Shown here in pieces: positions 9,962-19,464 of a stretch of DNA of 64,000 bases (its first letter is position 1; every line of letters starts with the position of its first letter). Origin of the DNA: Lacihabitans sp. LS3-19. Lineage in GTDB: Bacteria > Bacteroidota > Bacteroidia > Cytophagales > Spirosomataceae. A program made the position numbers and the translations under genes. The notes below the pieces were generated by a model that worked only from the letters and a program-made list of their open reading frames with translations, did no database searches and was not told the DNA's origin. The stretch covers positions 250-64,249 of the forward strand of contig NZ_RJUA01000007.1 of the NCBI RefSeq assembly GCF_024343575.1, in the 5' to 3' direction.

Positions 9962-10331
9962 GTTTTATTTCTAATTATTGACCAAAATTACAAATTTCAA
10001 AACAAGTTTGATGAATCACCTTTTCTTGCAAGAAAAGACTATTCATAGCTCATCTTTGAGAAATTCATTTTTTTGTCAATATGATGTATTTCGGTTTAGT
10101 CTTGACTTTCATTTCTGATTGTCAAAATACTCAATTTTAAAGCTGTAAAAACCACAAAAAAGAGCAATAAAATAATTTTATAAGGTGTCTATAGGAGACA
10201 TAGTTCTATCACTATATTATAAGCTACGTGGCTTTTTATAAATTGCTTCCAAAGGTTAATAAAAAATATTAAAAAGGAATTAATGCGACCTTAAAAGGAG
10301 ATTAAAAAAACAAACTGAGACAAAACCGATT
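9962..10331. other. intergenic stretch between fibre operon and ccsBA
   Basis: 370 AT-rich bases without an open frame of note. It must carry the end of the fibre operon and the start signals of ccsBA. A TAATTTTG box stands about 25 bases before the ccsBA start, but no TTG element at the normal spacing was found. A weak inverted repeat (tgtct/agaca) lies near 10187-10200. Confidence 0.4.
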
Positions 10332-10820
10332 TCAATTATCTATTAATGTAAAAATGACCGTGGTAGAATAAGTATCTACAGGAATAAGTACACTAAATCC
10401 AGATATTTGGTACTGAACACTAATATTTGAAAAATTTCCAACACCGTTAAAAAAAGAAGAATTTGATGTTAAAACTTGTTGGTCGATAGTTCCGCCTGAA
10501 ATGGAACTAAAGATAGAACCAGTCCCATTTGAGGTTCTTTTTACCTCTAGTTTTAAATTAGAATTCCAATGAATATCTGATCTGCTTACATCTACTTGCC
10601 AACCATTAAATAGCGTATTAAAAATACCACCTCCAAGAGATAAATTTAACATCGTTTGATTGGTTTGGCTTTGGATTTTGTAAGTAGTATTGTAGTTTAA
10701 ACCTGCCTCCGCTATAACGTTTGATGCTACATTTGGATACCATGAACCTGAAGTATTGAGATATTGAGAAACACCTTTTTTGCTCATAAATAATAAAAAT
10801 ATAAAGATGTATTTTTTCAT
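10332..10820 (-). CDS. exported fibre-subunit-like protein (possible tip or anchor)
   Basis: A 162-residue exported protein; signal peptide MKKYIFIFLLFMSKKGVSQ. I chose the ATG at 10820, two bases after the preceding stop, over a TTG at 10826. The body is Ser/Thr/Asn-rich and predicted beta-rich, with no cysteine. The C terminus is IFTLIDN, almost the same as the end of the two subunit-like proteins of this operon (YTLIDN and YTLSDN). A shared last beta strand suggests the same fold and assembly route. It is the last gene of the operon. No family was recognised; the fibre role is inferred from the shared terminus and the operon. Confidence 0.75.
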   Translation of the reverse strand: MKKYIFIFLLFMSKKGVSQYLNTSGSWYPNVASNVIAEAGLNYNTTYKIQSQTNQTMLNLSLGGGIFNTLFNGWQVDVSRSDIHWNSNLKLEVKRTSNGTGSIFSSISGGTIDQQVLTSNSSFFNGVGNFSNISVQYQISGFSVLIPVDTYSTTVIFTLIDN

Positions 10821-10822
10821 AC

Positions 10823-11365
10823 TCAATTGTCAATAAGTGTGTAAATTAAACCTAAGGTACCCGATGAATTAAAGTCCAAATCTGCCACTTGGGTAACTTC
10901 CAAAGTGTAACTTAATGCATGACCGGAATTTGCACCATTACCAGTATATGCTCCACCTATAAGATTAATTATTTTTTGAGGGGTATAAGACAAAGCTATT
11001 GTACCGTTTGAGGTTCCTAAAGTACCTCCTCCTCCAGAAGGCGAATTAGCCGAAAGAGAAATTTTTGTCCCTGGTGGAACACTTCCATATTCTATCTGCA
11101 CGGTTACATTTCTAAATTGGCCTTGTCTGACTGCAGAAGTATAATTTAACCATTTGGCATTGGTATTTGAAGCCGTTTTTACAAAACTACCAGCTTCATT
11201 TGGAGCTTTTAAAGCAAGACTAACAGCAGAATTATTAGGCTCTATGTCTAAAAGGGCAATTTCTGGCAGGGTTAAATTAACTCCAACGCTTCCGCTTGCT
11301 ACTGTTTGAGCAAGAGTAAATTTACTTAATAATACCAAAAAAAGTAAAACTCCAAGTATTCTCAT
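10823..11365 (-). CDS. exported fibre-subunit-like protein, paralogue of the 14898-15476 product
   Basis: A 180-residue protein with signal peptide MRILGVLLFLVLLSKFTLAQ. It aligns over its full length with the first gene of the operon: PEIALLDIEP matches PEVAILDLET, GGAYTGNGANSGHALSYTL matches GSAYTGDGAKSGHNLTYKL, and both end in YTLxDN. The start ATG overlaps the usher-like gene's stop by 4 bases (ATGA), so the two are translationally coupled. It is likely a minor subunit or adaptor of the same fibre. The paralogy is seen directly; the fibre function is inferred. Confidence 0.8.
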   Translation of the reverse strand: MRILGVLLFLVLLSKFTLAQTVASGSVGVNLTLPEIALLDIEPNNSAVSLALKAPNEAGSFVKTASNTNAKWLNYTSAVRQGQFRNVTVQIEYGSVPPGTKISLSANSPSGGGGTLGTSNGTIALSYTPQKIINLIGGAYTGNGANSGHALSYTLEVTQVADLDFNSSGTLGLIYTLIDN

Positions 11366-14046
11366 ATATCTGATAATATAATGTGTTCTTTCTGAAAATT
11401 TATTTTTTTCTTTTTCTGCTCCATTTCAAAAGTATAAAGCGTCTCAGTTCCTTTCTTCACTTTCACATCTATCTCAGCATCTTTTATAAAGTATTGCTTT
11501 TTAATGTTTTCAGAAATTATTCGAACCCTATATTCACCTTCTCTTAACTCCGAAAACTGAAAATTACCTAGTTTATTAGTAGTAGTAACTTTTGAAAAAC
11601 CATCACTATAAACCTCAACTACAATATTTTCAAGATCTTTCTCTTCCGAATTTTTTAAGCTTATATCTCCAACTATTTTTCCTGTGTTTATTACTTCAAG
11701 TTCAACATTTTTCTTTTCGTTTGGCAAAATTTCAACCAAATATGGCATTTCTGCATCAAGAATATTTCCAAAACCCAAAGTTGATTTGTTCGCCCCTAAA
11801 TAGTATTTACCAGGTACCAAATCATTAAATGCAAAGTTACCATTCATATCAGTCATTACATTTTTACCGTTTAGGTTTAACACCACACCTGCCGATTTCA
11901 TCCCAGATAGTTTTCCCGAAACCGCCCCCAACCCTTTCTTTTTCCTAATTGGAGTATTAATATTGATAGTGTATTTTACAGTAAAAAACATGTTTTTGTC
12001 GTTAATAGGGGGAGGAATGTAACCATAACTTCCTGACATGCTAAATTCTTGATTTTTTAGACGTAAATTTATGGATGCATCCAAATAGCTCTGACTTTGA
12101 TATAGCTCATCAGGAGCATAATTGTTTCTATAGTTTAAATTAAAATACAAACTATTTTTTAATACAATTTGGGTATTAACTCCATAAAACCAAAAATTAC
12201 CACTATTGATTATCGCCGAGTATTTGGTGGTTTTAAGATTCTCTAAAAAAACCGATACGCTAAAGTTTTTATAAGTATTTAATCCAACATACCCTCTAAT
12301 TCTACGTACATCATTATATTTTTGCTGGTCTTTTTCTTCTAGCAAGTTTAGAGATTTTCCAAAATCCCCGTCCATTTTAAAATTCAACTTTCCAGATGTC
12401 TTTTCATATAAATATCTAAACAATTGCTCCTTATAATGGTATGTTTTAATTTCCATTTTATCTTCTCTCTTACCCGAAATTAGATAAAATTTAAATCTGT
12501 TTTTTTTGTTAACATCGAAGTTGAAATTGAAACTATTATTATCCATATAGGGAGAAACTGTATAATAGAACAAATCTAAACTTGGATTTATTTGGCTAAT
12601 ATTTTTGGAATAGCCTACAGACGTTTTTTTATTGAAATAATAAAGAGCCGAATTATTTAATTGAAGGCTATTGTTATAAAATCCAAAGTAATTTTTGCCT
12701 GTAAAAATAAAATTTGAATACATCTTGAACTTTTGCAAATCAAGGCTAGAATTATAAAACACGCCAGAAGAGACCAAATTTGCTGTTTTAGAAAGACTTA
12801 TTTCACTTTTGGCTTGATATCTTGACTTCGCAAATTCGCCGTAAATACTCAAAAAATCACTTCCTATATTTTGTTTATTTTCTTCATGATATTTATGCAT
12901 ATAAATAGCCGAAGTTTTGAAATTATCTGAAAAATGATGTGTATATATCGACCCAAATTCGTTATAAATGGTCTTTATGAATCTAGGTTTAATATAGAAA
13001 ATTGATGCTTCGTTTTTTCCAAATGTCCTTTTTAAGTTCAGCCCTTTGGCAAAACGAGAATTCTCAACAAGATTTGAAACCACAAACATTTTGTCTCCTA
13101 GCTCAACTTTCCATTTATCATTTTGGTATCCTAAAAAATATTGATCGATACTTCCAAATCTTGGCATACTGAACCTATTAGGGCCACGAGCTATAAACTC
13201 AACTAAATGTTTGTTTTTGTTGTCTACAAAACCCTTCCCAGTAATATCAAAAAACATAGCTCCTATATTTTCACTTCCTGAACTAAATCTATTATAAACC
13301 AAACTTGCTTGAATCGGGAATCTTTGATAAGGGTCGCTTTTTGAAGTAGCAAAAGACATAATAGGAACAGTAAAAAGTGCTACAAATGGCTTTTCTTCTT
13401 CGTCTAAATGACAGACTAAATCAAATGAAATGAGCCTTATGGATTGATTAGAAACTGGCAAATCATTTATCGTTCTAATAGTCTGACTTTCACCAGCTTG
13501 AAGATTGATTTTCTGATCCCCAATTATCCTACCGCTTCTCGAAGAAAGCTTTATCAATTCAGGAGCATTTCCTGCGTTTTTTACTAAATATTTTATTTCT
13601 TCTTGTGCTTTTTGGCTTAGCTTATCTGGTTTTTCTAAAGGTAAAATATCAATTTTACGGTTTTTCGTTAGGTTTAAAAACAAAGTATAATCTGCAAGAA
13701 TTTCTCCTTTTTCTAGAAGTTGAATATCAATAGAATATTTTCCAAAGGGAGTAGAAGGATCAACTGAAAGCGTGAAGAATAACTTTTTTAGTTCACCTAT
13801 TTTTAGTGAATCTAAAAATGAGGTATTGGTTAAGAGTTTAAATCCTTCAGGTAATTTAACATTTATATTGGATTTGTATAAATCTCTATCTGAGCCAATT
13901 ATATTATAAAAAACAACTTTTTTCTCTCCGACTTTGATGTCTATATTATTGTTTTCATAATTTTGGGTAAAGAATTCTTGAGCAAACAATGGATTTAATT
14001 TGCTAAATAGAAATAGGAAAAACGATATTTTAATTAATAACTTCAA
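11362..14046 (-). CDS. usher-like outer-membrane protein with C-terminal beta-sandwich domains
   Basis: An 894-residue exported protein (signal peptide about residues 1-22, ending LFAQ). Residues about 25-230 look like Ig-like beta domains. Residues about 240-690 consist of alternating hydrophobic/polar beta strands ending in aromatic residues, as in a large outer-membrane barrel. The last 200 residues hold two carboxypeptidase-regulatory-like beta sandwiches (GNFAFNDLVPGKY and GNFQFSELREGEYRVRI). Size, barrel and C-terminal sandwiches parallel fimbrial ushers, and the gene follows a chaperone-like gene by 3 bases. I could not match it to a named usher family, so the function is inferred. A TonB-independent porin or adhesin is the alternative. 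Confidence 0.65.
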   Translation of the reverse strand: MKLLIKISFFLFLFSKLNPLFAQEFFTQNYENNNIDIKVGEKKVVFYNIIGSDRDLYKSNINVKLPEGFKLLTNTSFLDSLKIGELKKLFFTLSVDPSTPFGKYSIDIQLLEKGEILADYTLFLNLTKNRKIDILPLEKPDKLSQKAQEEIKYLVKNAGNAPELIKLSSRSGRIIGDQKINLQAGESQTIRTINDLPVSNQSIRLISFDLVCHLDEEEKPFVALFTVPIMSFATSKSDPYQRFPIQASLVYNRFSSGSENIGAMFFDITGKGFVDNKNKHLVEFIARGPNRFSMPRFGSIDQYFLGYQNDKWKVELGDKMFVVSNLVENSRFAKGLNLKRTFGKNEASIFYIKPRFIKTIYNEFGSIYTHHFSDNFKTSAIYMHKYHEENKQNIGSDFLSIYGEFAKSRYQAKSEISLSKTANLVSSGVFYNSSLDLQKFKMYSNFIFTGKNYFGFYNNSLQLNNSALYYFNKKTSVGYSKNISQINPSLDLFYYTVSPYMDNNSFNFNFDVNKKNRFKFYLISGKREDKMEIKTYHYKEQLFRYLYEKTSGKLNFKMDGDFGKSLNLLEEKDQQKYNDVRRIRGYVGLNTYKNFSVSVFLENLKTTKYSAIINSGNFWFYGVNTQIVLKNSLYFNLNYRNNYAPDELYQSQSYLDASINLRLKNQEFSMSGSYGYIPPPINDKNMFFTVKYTININTPIRKKKGLGAVSGKLSGMKSAGVVLNLNGKNVMTDMNGNFAFNDLVPGKYYLGANKSTLGFGNILDAEMPYLVEILPNEKKNVELEVINTGKIVGDISLKNSEEKDLENIVVEVYSDGFSKVTTTNKLGNFQFSELREGEYRVRIISENIKKQYFIKDAEIDVKVKKGTETLYTFEMEQKKKKINFQKEHIILSDI

Positions 14047-14049
14047 TTC

Positions 14050-14835
14050 TTATAATTCCAAATCTAAGTTTACTCCTATGCTTTCCTCAAGATAATCAGC
14101 TAAAAGCACGGCCTGATATTTACCTTTTGGTAAATCGGCTATGGGAAGTGAGAAATTTTGACAGTTTAATGGATAAATCTTTTTGGCAGGGACAGCAACA
14201 TCTTTGACTTTAATACCCTGAGCATCAAAAATTTGAATGTTTACGTTTGGAATCACTAAATACTTCCCGCCGTTTTCTAGCGATGCTTCCAACACTCTAT
14301 TTTCATTGATATCTTTACCTAATTTTACATTTGAAAAATTTATTAATTCGGCATTTTTTTGGCCTATATTGGCAATAATCTGAACAGCATACCTAATTTT
14401 GGATCCAATTTCTAAACCCGAGCTTGAAGTATTTTTTGAAATAGGATCAACTATCTCAATCATCATCAATACCCACAATGAACCGCTTTCAAATTGATTT
14501 CTATTTAAATCTATTTGATAGGTAAGTTCATACTCCTCACCTGGTTGTAGTGTATAATCTGTAGTAGCTACATCCATAAAGGGATAAAGCGAGCGAATGT
14601 TTTGCCCTGGTGAAGCATAGTTTACTGTTCCCGCACAATTTGATGTAAGGTCATTGAAATATACCTTGATATTTTCTGGTTTTGTACCAATATTTTGCAA
14701 AACTACCTTCCCCTCTTTTTGACTATGCGTAGAAAGTTCGTGAATCTGGGTTAAGCCATTTTTTACAATCACAGAAGCAAAAGTTTTAAAACTTAAAAAA
14801 GTCAAAAAAAAGATAGCTATTATTAGGTTTTTCAT
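14050..14835 (-). CDS. periplasmic chaperone-like protein (two Ig-like domains)
   Basis: A 261-residue exported protein. The start was set at ATG 14835 because the next residues form a clean signal peptide (MKNLIIAIFFLTFLSFKTFA); the frame can be extended to 14865. The mature part is beta-rich and fits two Ig-like domains: an N-terminal half ending around residue 150 (LEIGSKIRYAVQII) and a C-terminal half with LENGGKYLVIPNVNIQIFD and PKGKYQAVLLADY. This resembles PapD-type chaperones, and also the DUF916/DUF3324 pair next to WxL proteins. The classic PapD arginine/lysine pair could not be assigned. It lies between the putative major subunit and the usher-like protein. Role inferred mainly from context. 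Confidence 0.65.
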   Translation of the reverse strand: MKNLIIAIFFLTFLSFKTFASVIVKNGLTQIHELSTHSQKEGKVVLQNIGTKPENIKVYFNDLTSNCAGTVNYASPGQNIRSLYPFMDVATTDYTLQPGEEYELTYQIDLNRNQFESGSLWVLMMIEIVDPISKNTSSSGLEIGSKIRYAVQIIANIGQKNAELINFSNVKLGKDINENRVLEASLENGGKYLVIPNVNIQIFDAQGIKVKDVAVPAKKIYPLNCQNFSLPIADLPKGKYQAVLLADYLEESIGVNLDLEL

Positions 14836-14844
14836 AGTGCACAT

Positions 14845-14880
14845 AAAAAAGGAATTTCCTCCCATTTAGAGAGGAAATTC
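14845..14880 (-). terminator. terminator-like hairpin between major subunit and chaperone genes
   Basis: Perfect 10-bp arms (14852-14861 and 14871-14880) around a 9-base loop, followed on the minus strand by six U. It lies after the stop of the major-subunit gene and just before the chaperone start at 14835. It should end most transcripts after the subunit gene and let a fraction through. Confidence 0.8.
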
Positions 14881-14897
14881 AGTTTAATTTTAAAAAA

Positions 14898-15476
14898 TTA
14901 ATTGTCACTTAAAGTATACGTAACAGTAATGCTACCACTTTGGTCAAAATCAATATCACCATAAGCTCCTGAAGCGGCTTTTAACTTGTAAGTAAGATTA
15001 TGACCACTTTTAGCACCGTCTCCAGTGTAGGCACTTCCAACTCCAGTAATGATCTTTTGAGCCGAAGTAGAAAGGGATAATACTCCAGCAGGTGAACCAA
15101 CTGTACCTTCGCCAAGACCTGCATCCTTGGCAGCTTCAACAGAAATTTCCATTCCTGATGGCACATCCCCACTTGTTATTTGAACAGTTACTTCTCTCGA
15201 AGGCTCGGTCTTACTCCCGATAATTGAAGAGTAGTTAATCCAAATTTCTGTGTTAACTGCGTTTGTAAAATCTAAAGCATTACCGGCTTCTTTTGGTGCT
15301 TCAGCAGCGAGTGAAATAGCACTCGATTTTCCGGTAGTTTCTAAGTCAAGAATTGCTACTTCTGGAATTTTGATGTCAATAGTGTGTTTGTCAACATTTG
15401 TATCTTGAGCCATTGCTGCAAAACCATTCATTGCTAATGCGAATACTGAAAATTTAAAATAATTAAATTGTTTCAT
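14898..15476 (-). CDS. major fibre-subunit-like exported protein
   Basis: A 192-residue protein with signal peptide ending MAQD. The mature protein is rich in Ser, Thr, Ala, Gly and predicted beta strands, has no cysteines, and ends ITVTYTLSDN. It is a full-length paralogue of the product of 10823-11365. As the first gene of the operon, cut off from the rest by a hairpin terminator, it is expected to be the most abundant product, as major pilins are. No named family was recognised; DUF4402 or WxL-like subunits are possible relatives. Confidence 0.75.
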   Translation of the reverse strand: MKQFNYFKFSVFALAMNGFAAMAQDTNVDKHTIDIKIPEVAILDLETTGKSSAISLAAEAPKEAGNALDFTNAVNTEIWINYSSIIGSKTEPSREVTVQITSGDVPSGMEISVEAAKDAGLGEGTVGSPAGVLSLSTSAQKIITGVGSAYTGDGAKSGHNLTYKLKAASGAYGDIDFDQSGSITVTYTLSDN

Positions 15477-15865
15477 TTTCTTAAAAAAAATTTGATTGTT
15501 AAATTGTTAAGTAGTACGGTTAACAATCAGCAAAATTTGTGCCAATGCATTGAAAATGTAGCCGTTAAATCATTAAAACTCTTATTAAATGGATATGAAT
15601 ATTCAAAGTTTCTATTAACCTTTTTTGATTTTTTTGGCCAAAAAAGCAACTCCTGTTAGATATTTAATAGGTTTTGAACCTCTTTTTTTAAAATTTTTAG
15701 AAACCTATATTATTATCTTTTTTTTGGTACGTCAAAATTCCATTTTTTGGAAAAATTTTTAATTTTAAGCAAATCCGTAGTTATTTATAAAATAAAAAAT
15801 GGTAAAATGACAATTCGAACTAAAAACTATTTAAACTACCTTTGTTAACAATTTTAAAAATCTTA
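15477..15865. other. divergent intergenic region, fibre operon / M61 peptidase
   Basis: About 390 very AT-rich bases holding the promoters of two divergent transcription units. A box for the right-hand gene is listed separately. For the fibre operon no convincing TTG-N19-TAnnTTTG pair was found. No open frame of note is present. Confidence 0.5.
15837..15844 (+). promoter_or_regulatory. TACCTTTG box (Bacteroidota -7 element) before M61 peptidase
   Basis: A perfect TAnnTTTG box 21 bases upstream of the chosen ATG at 15866. The -33 position reads TTC/TCG, not TTG, so this is a half match. Confidence 0.5.
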
Positions 15866-17398
15866 ATGAAAAGCATAAATATCCTTATCCTCCTTTTGGT
15901 TTGTTTTAGTTCTATGGCTCAACAGCCTATTTTAATCAATGTAGATCCACTTTCAAATCCCGATACGTTTTTTGTAAAATTAGAAGTACCTCAAAAACTT
16001 TCTAAAAAAAATAACGTATTCCAATTTCCAGCCACTGCCCCCGGTACCTATCAAACCATGAACATCGGCCGATTGGTAAGTGATTTTCAAGCTTATGATA
16101 AAAAAGGGAAAAGATTAAAAACGACTTTTAGTGCTCCAAACCAATATATAATAGCCAAACCTAAAAAACTCAAAAGCCTACATTATAAAGTAGCGGAGAC
16201 TTTTGACACGCAACTAAAGGACTTGCCTATTTATATGATGGCGGGAAGCTCTATTGAACGAGAAAATGTTTTGGTAAATGCACATACCTTAAGTGGGTAT
16301 TTTAGTGGTATGCAAAAAACACCAGTGGGCATAAGAGTAAACGGAAAGTCTGATTGGAAGACAGGCTCAGCACTTAAAGTAAAAGATGGCTATTTTATTG
16401 CAGAAAATTTTGATGAATTGGTGGATTCTCCCATAATGTCTGGCAAGCTAAGTTTTGCTGAGACAACCTTGGCAGGTGCACCAATTCAAATTTATACTTT
16501 TTCGGAAAACGGTAAAGTAAATTCTGAGATGCTTTTAAAAGAAATGACACAAATGCTGAACTCTGCCGAGAAGTTTCTTGTGAAATTACCCGTAGATCAT
16601 TATACGTTTTTGTTTTATTTCGTTGAAAACCCAAGTGGAGTTACAGGTGCGTGGGAACATTCTTACAGCTCTGAGTATGTTATAGAAGAAGGCGAACCTA
16701 CTCCAGCATTCTTAAAACAAGTTATTGACATAGCTTCGCATGAATTTTTCCATGTGATAACGCCTTTAAACATTCATTCAGAAATAATCGAGAGCTTTAA
16801 CTTCGAAAAACCAACCGCTTCACAGCATTTGTGGCTTTATGAAGGCGTAACAGAGTGGGCATCGCACATACAACTTTTTAGAGGTGGGGTGACCAATTTA
16901 GACCAATATATCGCCAATGGATTAAAACAAAAGATAATCGTAAGCGAACTCTATTTTAAACCAGAATGGAGTTTAAAGAAAATAGCAGACGAGTCGTTTA
17001 ATGGAGGCGAAGGAGCAAAACAATATGGCAACATATATTACAAAGGTTCTTTAACCGCTTCTTACCTTGACATTAGATTACTTGAGCTTTCGGGTGGAAC
17101 GTTTGGTCTTAGAGAGGTTTTACTAGATTTGATTAAAAAATATGGAAAAGGAAATCCGTTCTCAGAAGAAACTTTTTTTGATGATTTAGCCAAAATGACT
17201 TTTCCTGAAATTAAAGACTTTGCTAATAAATATATATTGAAAAGTGAAGACCTACCTCATGAGGAATATTTGGCAAAAATAGGATTGAAATATAACCGAG
17301 TTGCTAAAAACAAAGTTGAAATAACTCCAATAGAAAACCCTAGCAATTCGCAGAAAATGTTGTTTGAGGCTTGGAGTAAAAATATGGAGGTTAAGTAA
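15866..17398 (+). CDS. M61 family metallopeptidase (glycyl aminopeptidase-like)
   Basis: A 510-residue exported protein; the ATG at 15866 gives a signal peptide (MKSINILILLLVCFSSMAQ), better than the TTG at 15842. The zinc motif HEFFH lies at about residues 292-296, and the downstream glutamate segment LWLYEGVTEW at about 320-330, the arrangement of M61 peptidases. The N-terminal part is the beta-rich M61 N domain. M61 enzymes release N-terminal Gly or Ala from peptides. The PDZ domain found in longer members is absent. Likely periplasmic or surface-exposed. Monocistronic, with a hairpin after the stop. Confidence 0.9.
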   Translation: MKSINILILLLVCFSSMAQQPILINVDPLSNPDTFFVKLEVPQKLSKKNNVFQFPATAPGTYQTMNIGRLVSDFQAYDKKGKRLKTTFSAPNQYIIAKPKKLKSLHYKVAETFDTQLKDLPIYMMAGSSIERENVLVNAHTLSGYFSGMQKTPVGIRVNGKSDWKTGSALKVKDGYFIAENFDELVDSPIMSGKLSFAETTLAGAPIQIYTFSENGKVNSEMLLKEMTQMLNSAEKFLVKLPVDHYTFLFYFVENPSGVTGAWEHSYSSEYVIEEGEPTPAFLKQVIDIASHEFFHVITPLNIHSEIIESFNFEKPTASQHLWLYEGVTEWASHIQLFRGGVTNLDQYIANGLKQKIIVSELYFKPEWSLKKIADESFNGGEGAKQYGNIYYKGSLTASYLDIRLLELSGGTFGLREVLLDLIKKYGKGNPFSEETFFDDLAKMTFPEIKDFANKYILKSEDLPHEEYLAKIGLKYNRVAKNKVEITPIENPSNSQKMLFEAWSKNMEVK

Positions 17399-17411
17399 AA
17401 AAATACAATAG

Positions 17412-17446
17412 TTTTGGAAGAAATAGAATTTTGATTTCTTCCAAAA
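17412..17446 (+). terminator. hairpin downstream of M61 peptidase
   Basis: A perfect 13-bp inverted repeat (17412-17424 with 17434-17446) around a 9-base loop, 14 bases after the stop. There is no long T tract after it, but the arms are A/T-rich. Confidence 0.6.
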
Positions 17447-17501
17447 TTCTACTAATTTAACATTGCTAAACCTTTCTTATACTATATTCGTTGTTAACCG
17501 A

Positions 17502-17801
17502 ATGAGAAAAAGTCTTCAAAACATATTAAGTAAACTACTGATTCTATTTTTGTTGGCTTCAACATTACAAATAGACAGAGCTGGCTTTGTTTTGGAAGAT
17601 TCTGAGGCATCAGATGTTGCTGTAGAAGATTCTGATGATTTAGAAGAATTCGACAGTTTTGACATGGAAGATACTGAAATTTTCAACATTTCTAATTTCC
17701 ATTTAGGTTTTTATCAAATATTCAAAAAAAATCTTTCTATAAAAGACAAGGAGCATATTATCACCATGCTCGACACTGCATTTATTCCTCCCGAAGTTTA
17801 A
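17502..17801 (+). CDS. small exported acidic protein of unknown function
   Basis: 99 residues from the ATG at 17502 (a TTG at 17463 is less likely). The first 25 residues fit a signal peptide or anchor (LLILFLLASTL). Residues about 30-55 are strongly acidic (runs of E, D and S). The C-terminal third has aromatic and charged residues. No family was recognised. It lies about 100 bases before the SulP transporter gene and on the same strand, so it may be co-transcribed. Confidence 0.6.
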   Translation: MRKSLQNILSKLLILFLLASTLQIDRAGFVLEDSEASDVAVEDSDDLEEFDSFDMEDTEIFNISNFHLGFYQIFKKNLSIKDKEHIITMLDTAFIPPEV

Positions 17802-17898
17802 TTCTTCTTTCTGAAACGTAGAAAAACGTTTCTCGGAATTCTTTTTGTCAAAAACAAAAAATTTTCGTTTTTGCACTATACATCTTAAAATTCAGTAT

Positions 17899-19464
17899 AT
17901 GTTAAATACAAAATATTTAAAAAATGACGTCAATGCGAGCGTCGTTGTGTTTTTAGTAGCACTTCCTCTCTGTTTAGGAATTGCCCTTGCTTCAGGTGCA
18001 CCGCTTTTTGCGGGAATTATTGCCGGAATAGTGGGAGGAATAGTAGTAGGTTTTGTGAGTAAGTCTAATCTTGGTGTTTCGGGTCCTGCTGCAGGTTTAG
18101 CGGTGGTAGTATTAAACGCAATCACAGAACTACAGGTTTATGAAATCTTCCTTTTAGCAGTAGTAATCTCTGGCATCTTTCAGATTTTGTTCAGTATTAT
18201 TGGAGCTGGAAAGCTAGCCTATTTTTTACCTACTTCCGTAATTAAAGGAATGCTAACGGCCATTGGAATACTCATAATTTTAAAACAAATTCCACATGCT
18301 ATAGGCTTTGACAAAGACTTTGAAGGAGATGAGTCGTTTTTTCAAAACGACGGACAGAATACTTTTTCAGAGCTTATAAATGCTTACTTAAATTTCACGA
18401 CAGGTCCATTACTTATTGGTATCATTTCTTTAATTATACTTTTGGCTTGGGAAAGCAATTTCTTAAAAAAGACTTTCTTGTCTAAAATTCCAGGTGCCTT
18501 GATAGCGGTTATTGTCTCCATCTTTTGCAATTTTTTATTTAAAAACACCAACTTAGAGATTGCCCAAGAACACCTTGTATCTTTACCTATTTTAGATAAT
18601 ATTTCATCAATAGGAAGTCTTTTAAGTTTTCCAAAATGGGAGGCCATAACAAATCCAAATGTTTGGAAAATCGGTTTAATTATAGCAATAATAGGAAGTA
18701 TAGAAACACTGCTATCTGTTGAAGCAACTGACAAAATAGATCCAGAGAAAAACTTCACACCTACCAATAGGGAACTTTTAGCCCAAGGAATAGGCAACAT
18801 GACTTCGGGATTAATCGGCGGAATACCAATAACTCAAGTAATAGTTAGAAGTACTGCAAATGTATTTTCAGGAGGAAAAACTAAAATTTCTGCCATTTTG
18901 CATGGTGTGATATTATTGTTAAGTGTACTAACCATTGCCAAATATCTTAATATGATTCCACTTTCGGCTTTGGCTGTTATATTAATAATGGTAGGATATA
19001 AATTGGCCAAACCAGCCTTGTTTAAACAAATGTACAAAGAAGGCCAAGACCAATTTGTTCCGTTTGTTGTAACCGTTATTGGTATTGTTCTTACTGACCT
19101 TCTGATGGGAATCGGAATTGGCTTAGCAGTAGGCTTAATGTATGTTTTATATACGAACTTCCGCAGTTCTATTTCGACAGCTCATAATGGCGACCACCGA
19201 ATGATTAAATTCAACAAAGATGTGTTTTTTTATAACAAAGCAAAATTGGTCGAGATTTTAGCAGAAATAAAAGATGGAGAAACCGTTTTTATTGATGCAA
19301 GCAAAGCCAGCTTTATTGACCATGATATTTATTTAACTTTGAAAGATTTCAAAGATTCAGCTCAAAAAAGAAACATTACTACAGAATACAAATCAATTAC
19401 TAGAAAAAAATTAAACTATAGAAAAAGCAATGCAATCGTATCAGAAACTCTTACTGGCCAATAA
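17899..19464 (+). CDS. SulP family anion (probably bicarbonate) transporter with STAS domain
   Basis: A 521-residue membrane protein from ATG 17899. About 12 hydrophobic spans cover residues 10-425; SulP marks include the early [17 protein letters not shown] segment, [10 protein letters not shown] and the Glu of [13 protein letters not shown]. The last 90 residues are a STAS domain ([16 protein letters not shown]). SulP proteins move sulfate, bicarbonate or other anions. The gene overlaps the start of a beta-carbonic anhydrase gene by 35 bases, so bicarbonate is the likely substrate. The substrate call is inferred from this pairing. Confidence 0.9.
   Translation: MLNTKYLKNDVNASVVVFLVALPLCLGIALASGAPLFAGIIAGIVGGIVVGFVSKSNLGVSGPAAGLAVVVLNAITELQVYEIFLLAVVISGIFQILFSIIGAGKLAYFLPTSVIKGMLTAIGILIILKQIPHAIGFDKDFEGDESFFQNDGQNTFSELINAYLNFTTGPLLIGIISLIILLAWESNFLKKTFLSKIPGALIAVIVSIFCNFLFKNTNLEIAQEHLVSLPILDNISSIGSLLSFPKWEAITNPNVWKIGLIIAIIGSIETLLSVEATDKIDPEKNFTPTNRELLAQGIGNMTSGLIGGIPITQVIVRSTANVFSGGKTKISAILHGVILLLSVLTIAKYLNMIPLSALAVILIMVGYKLAKPALFKQMYKEGQDQFVPFVVTVIGIVLTDLLMGIGIGLAVGLMYVLYTNFRSSISTAHNGDHRMIKFNKDVFFYNKAKLVEILAEIKDGETVFIDASKASFIDHDIYLTLKDFKDSAQKRNITTEYKSITRKKLNYRKSNAIVSETLTGQ

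Noticed and set aside
17808-17840. Terminator between the small acidic protein and the SulP gene
   Set aside because: Only a 6-bp stem (gaaacg/cgtttc) with a weak T run; too little to call.
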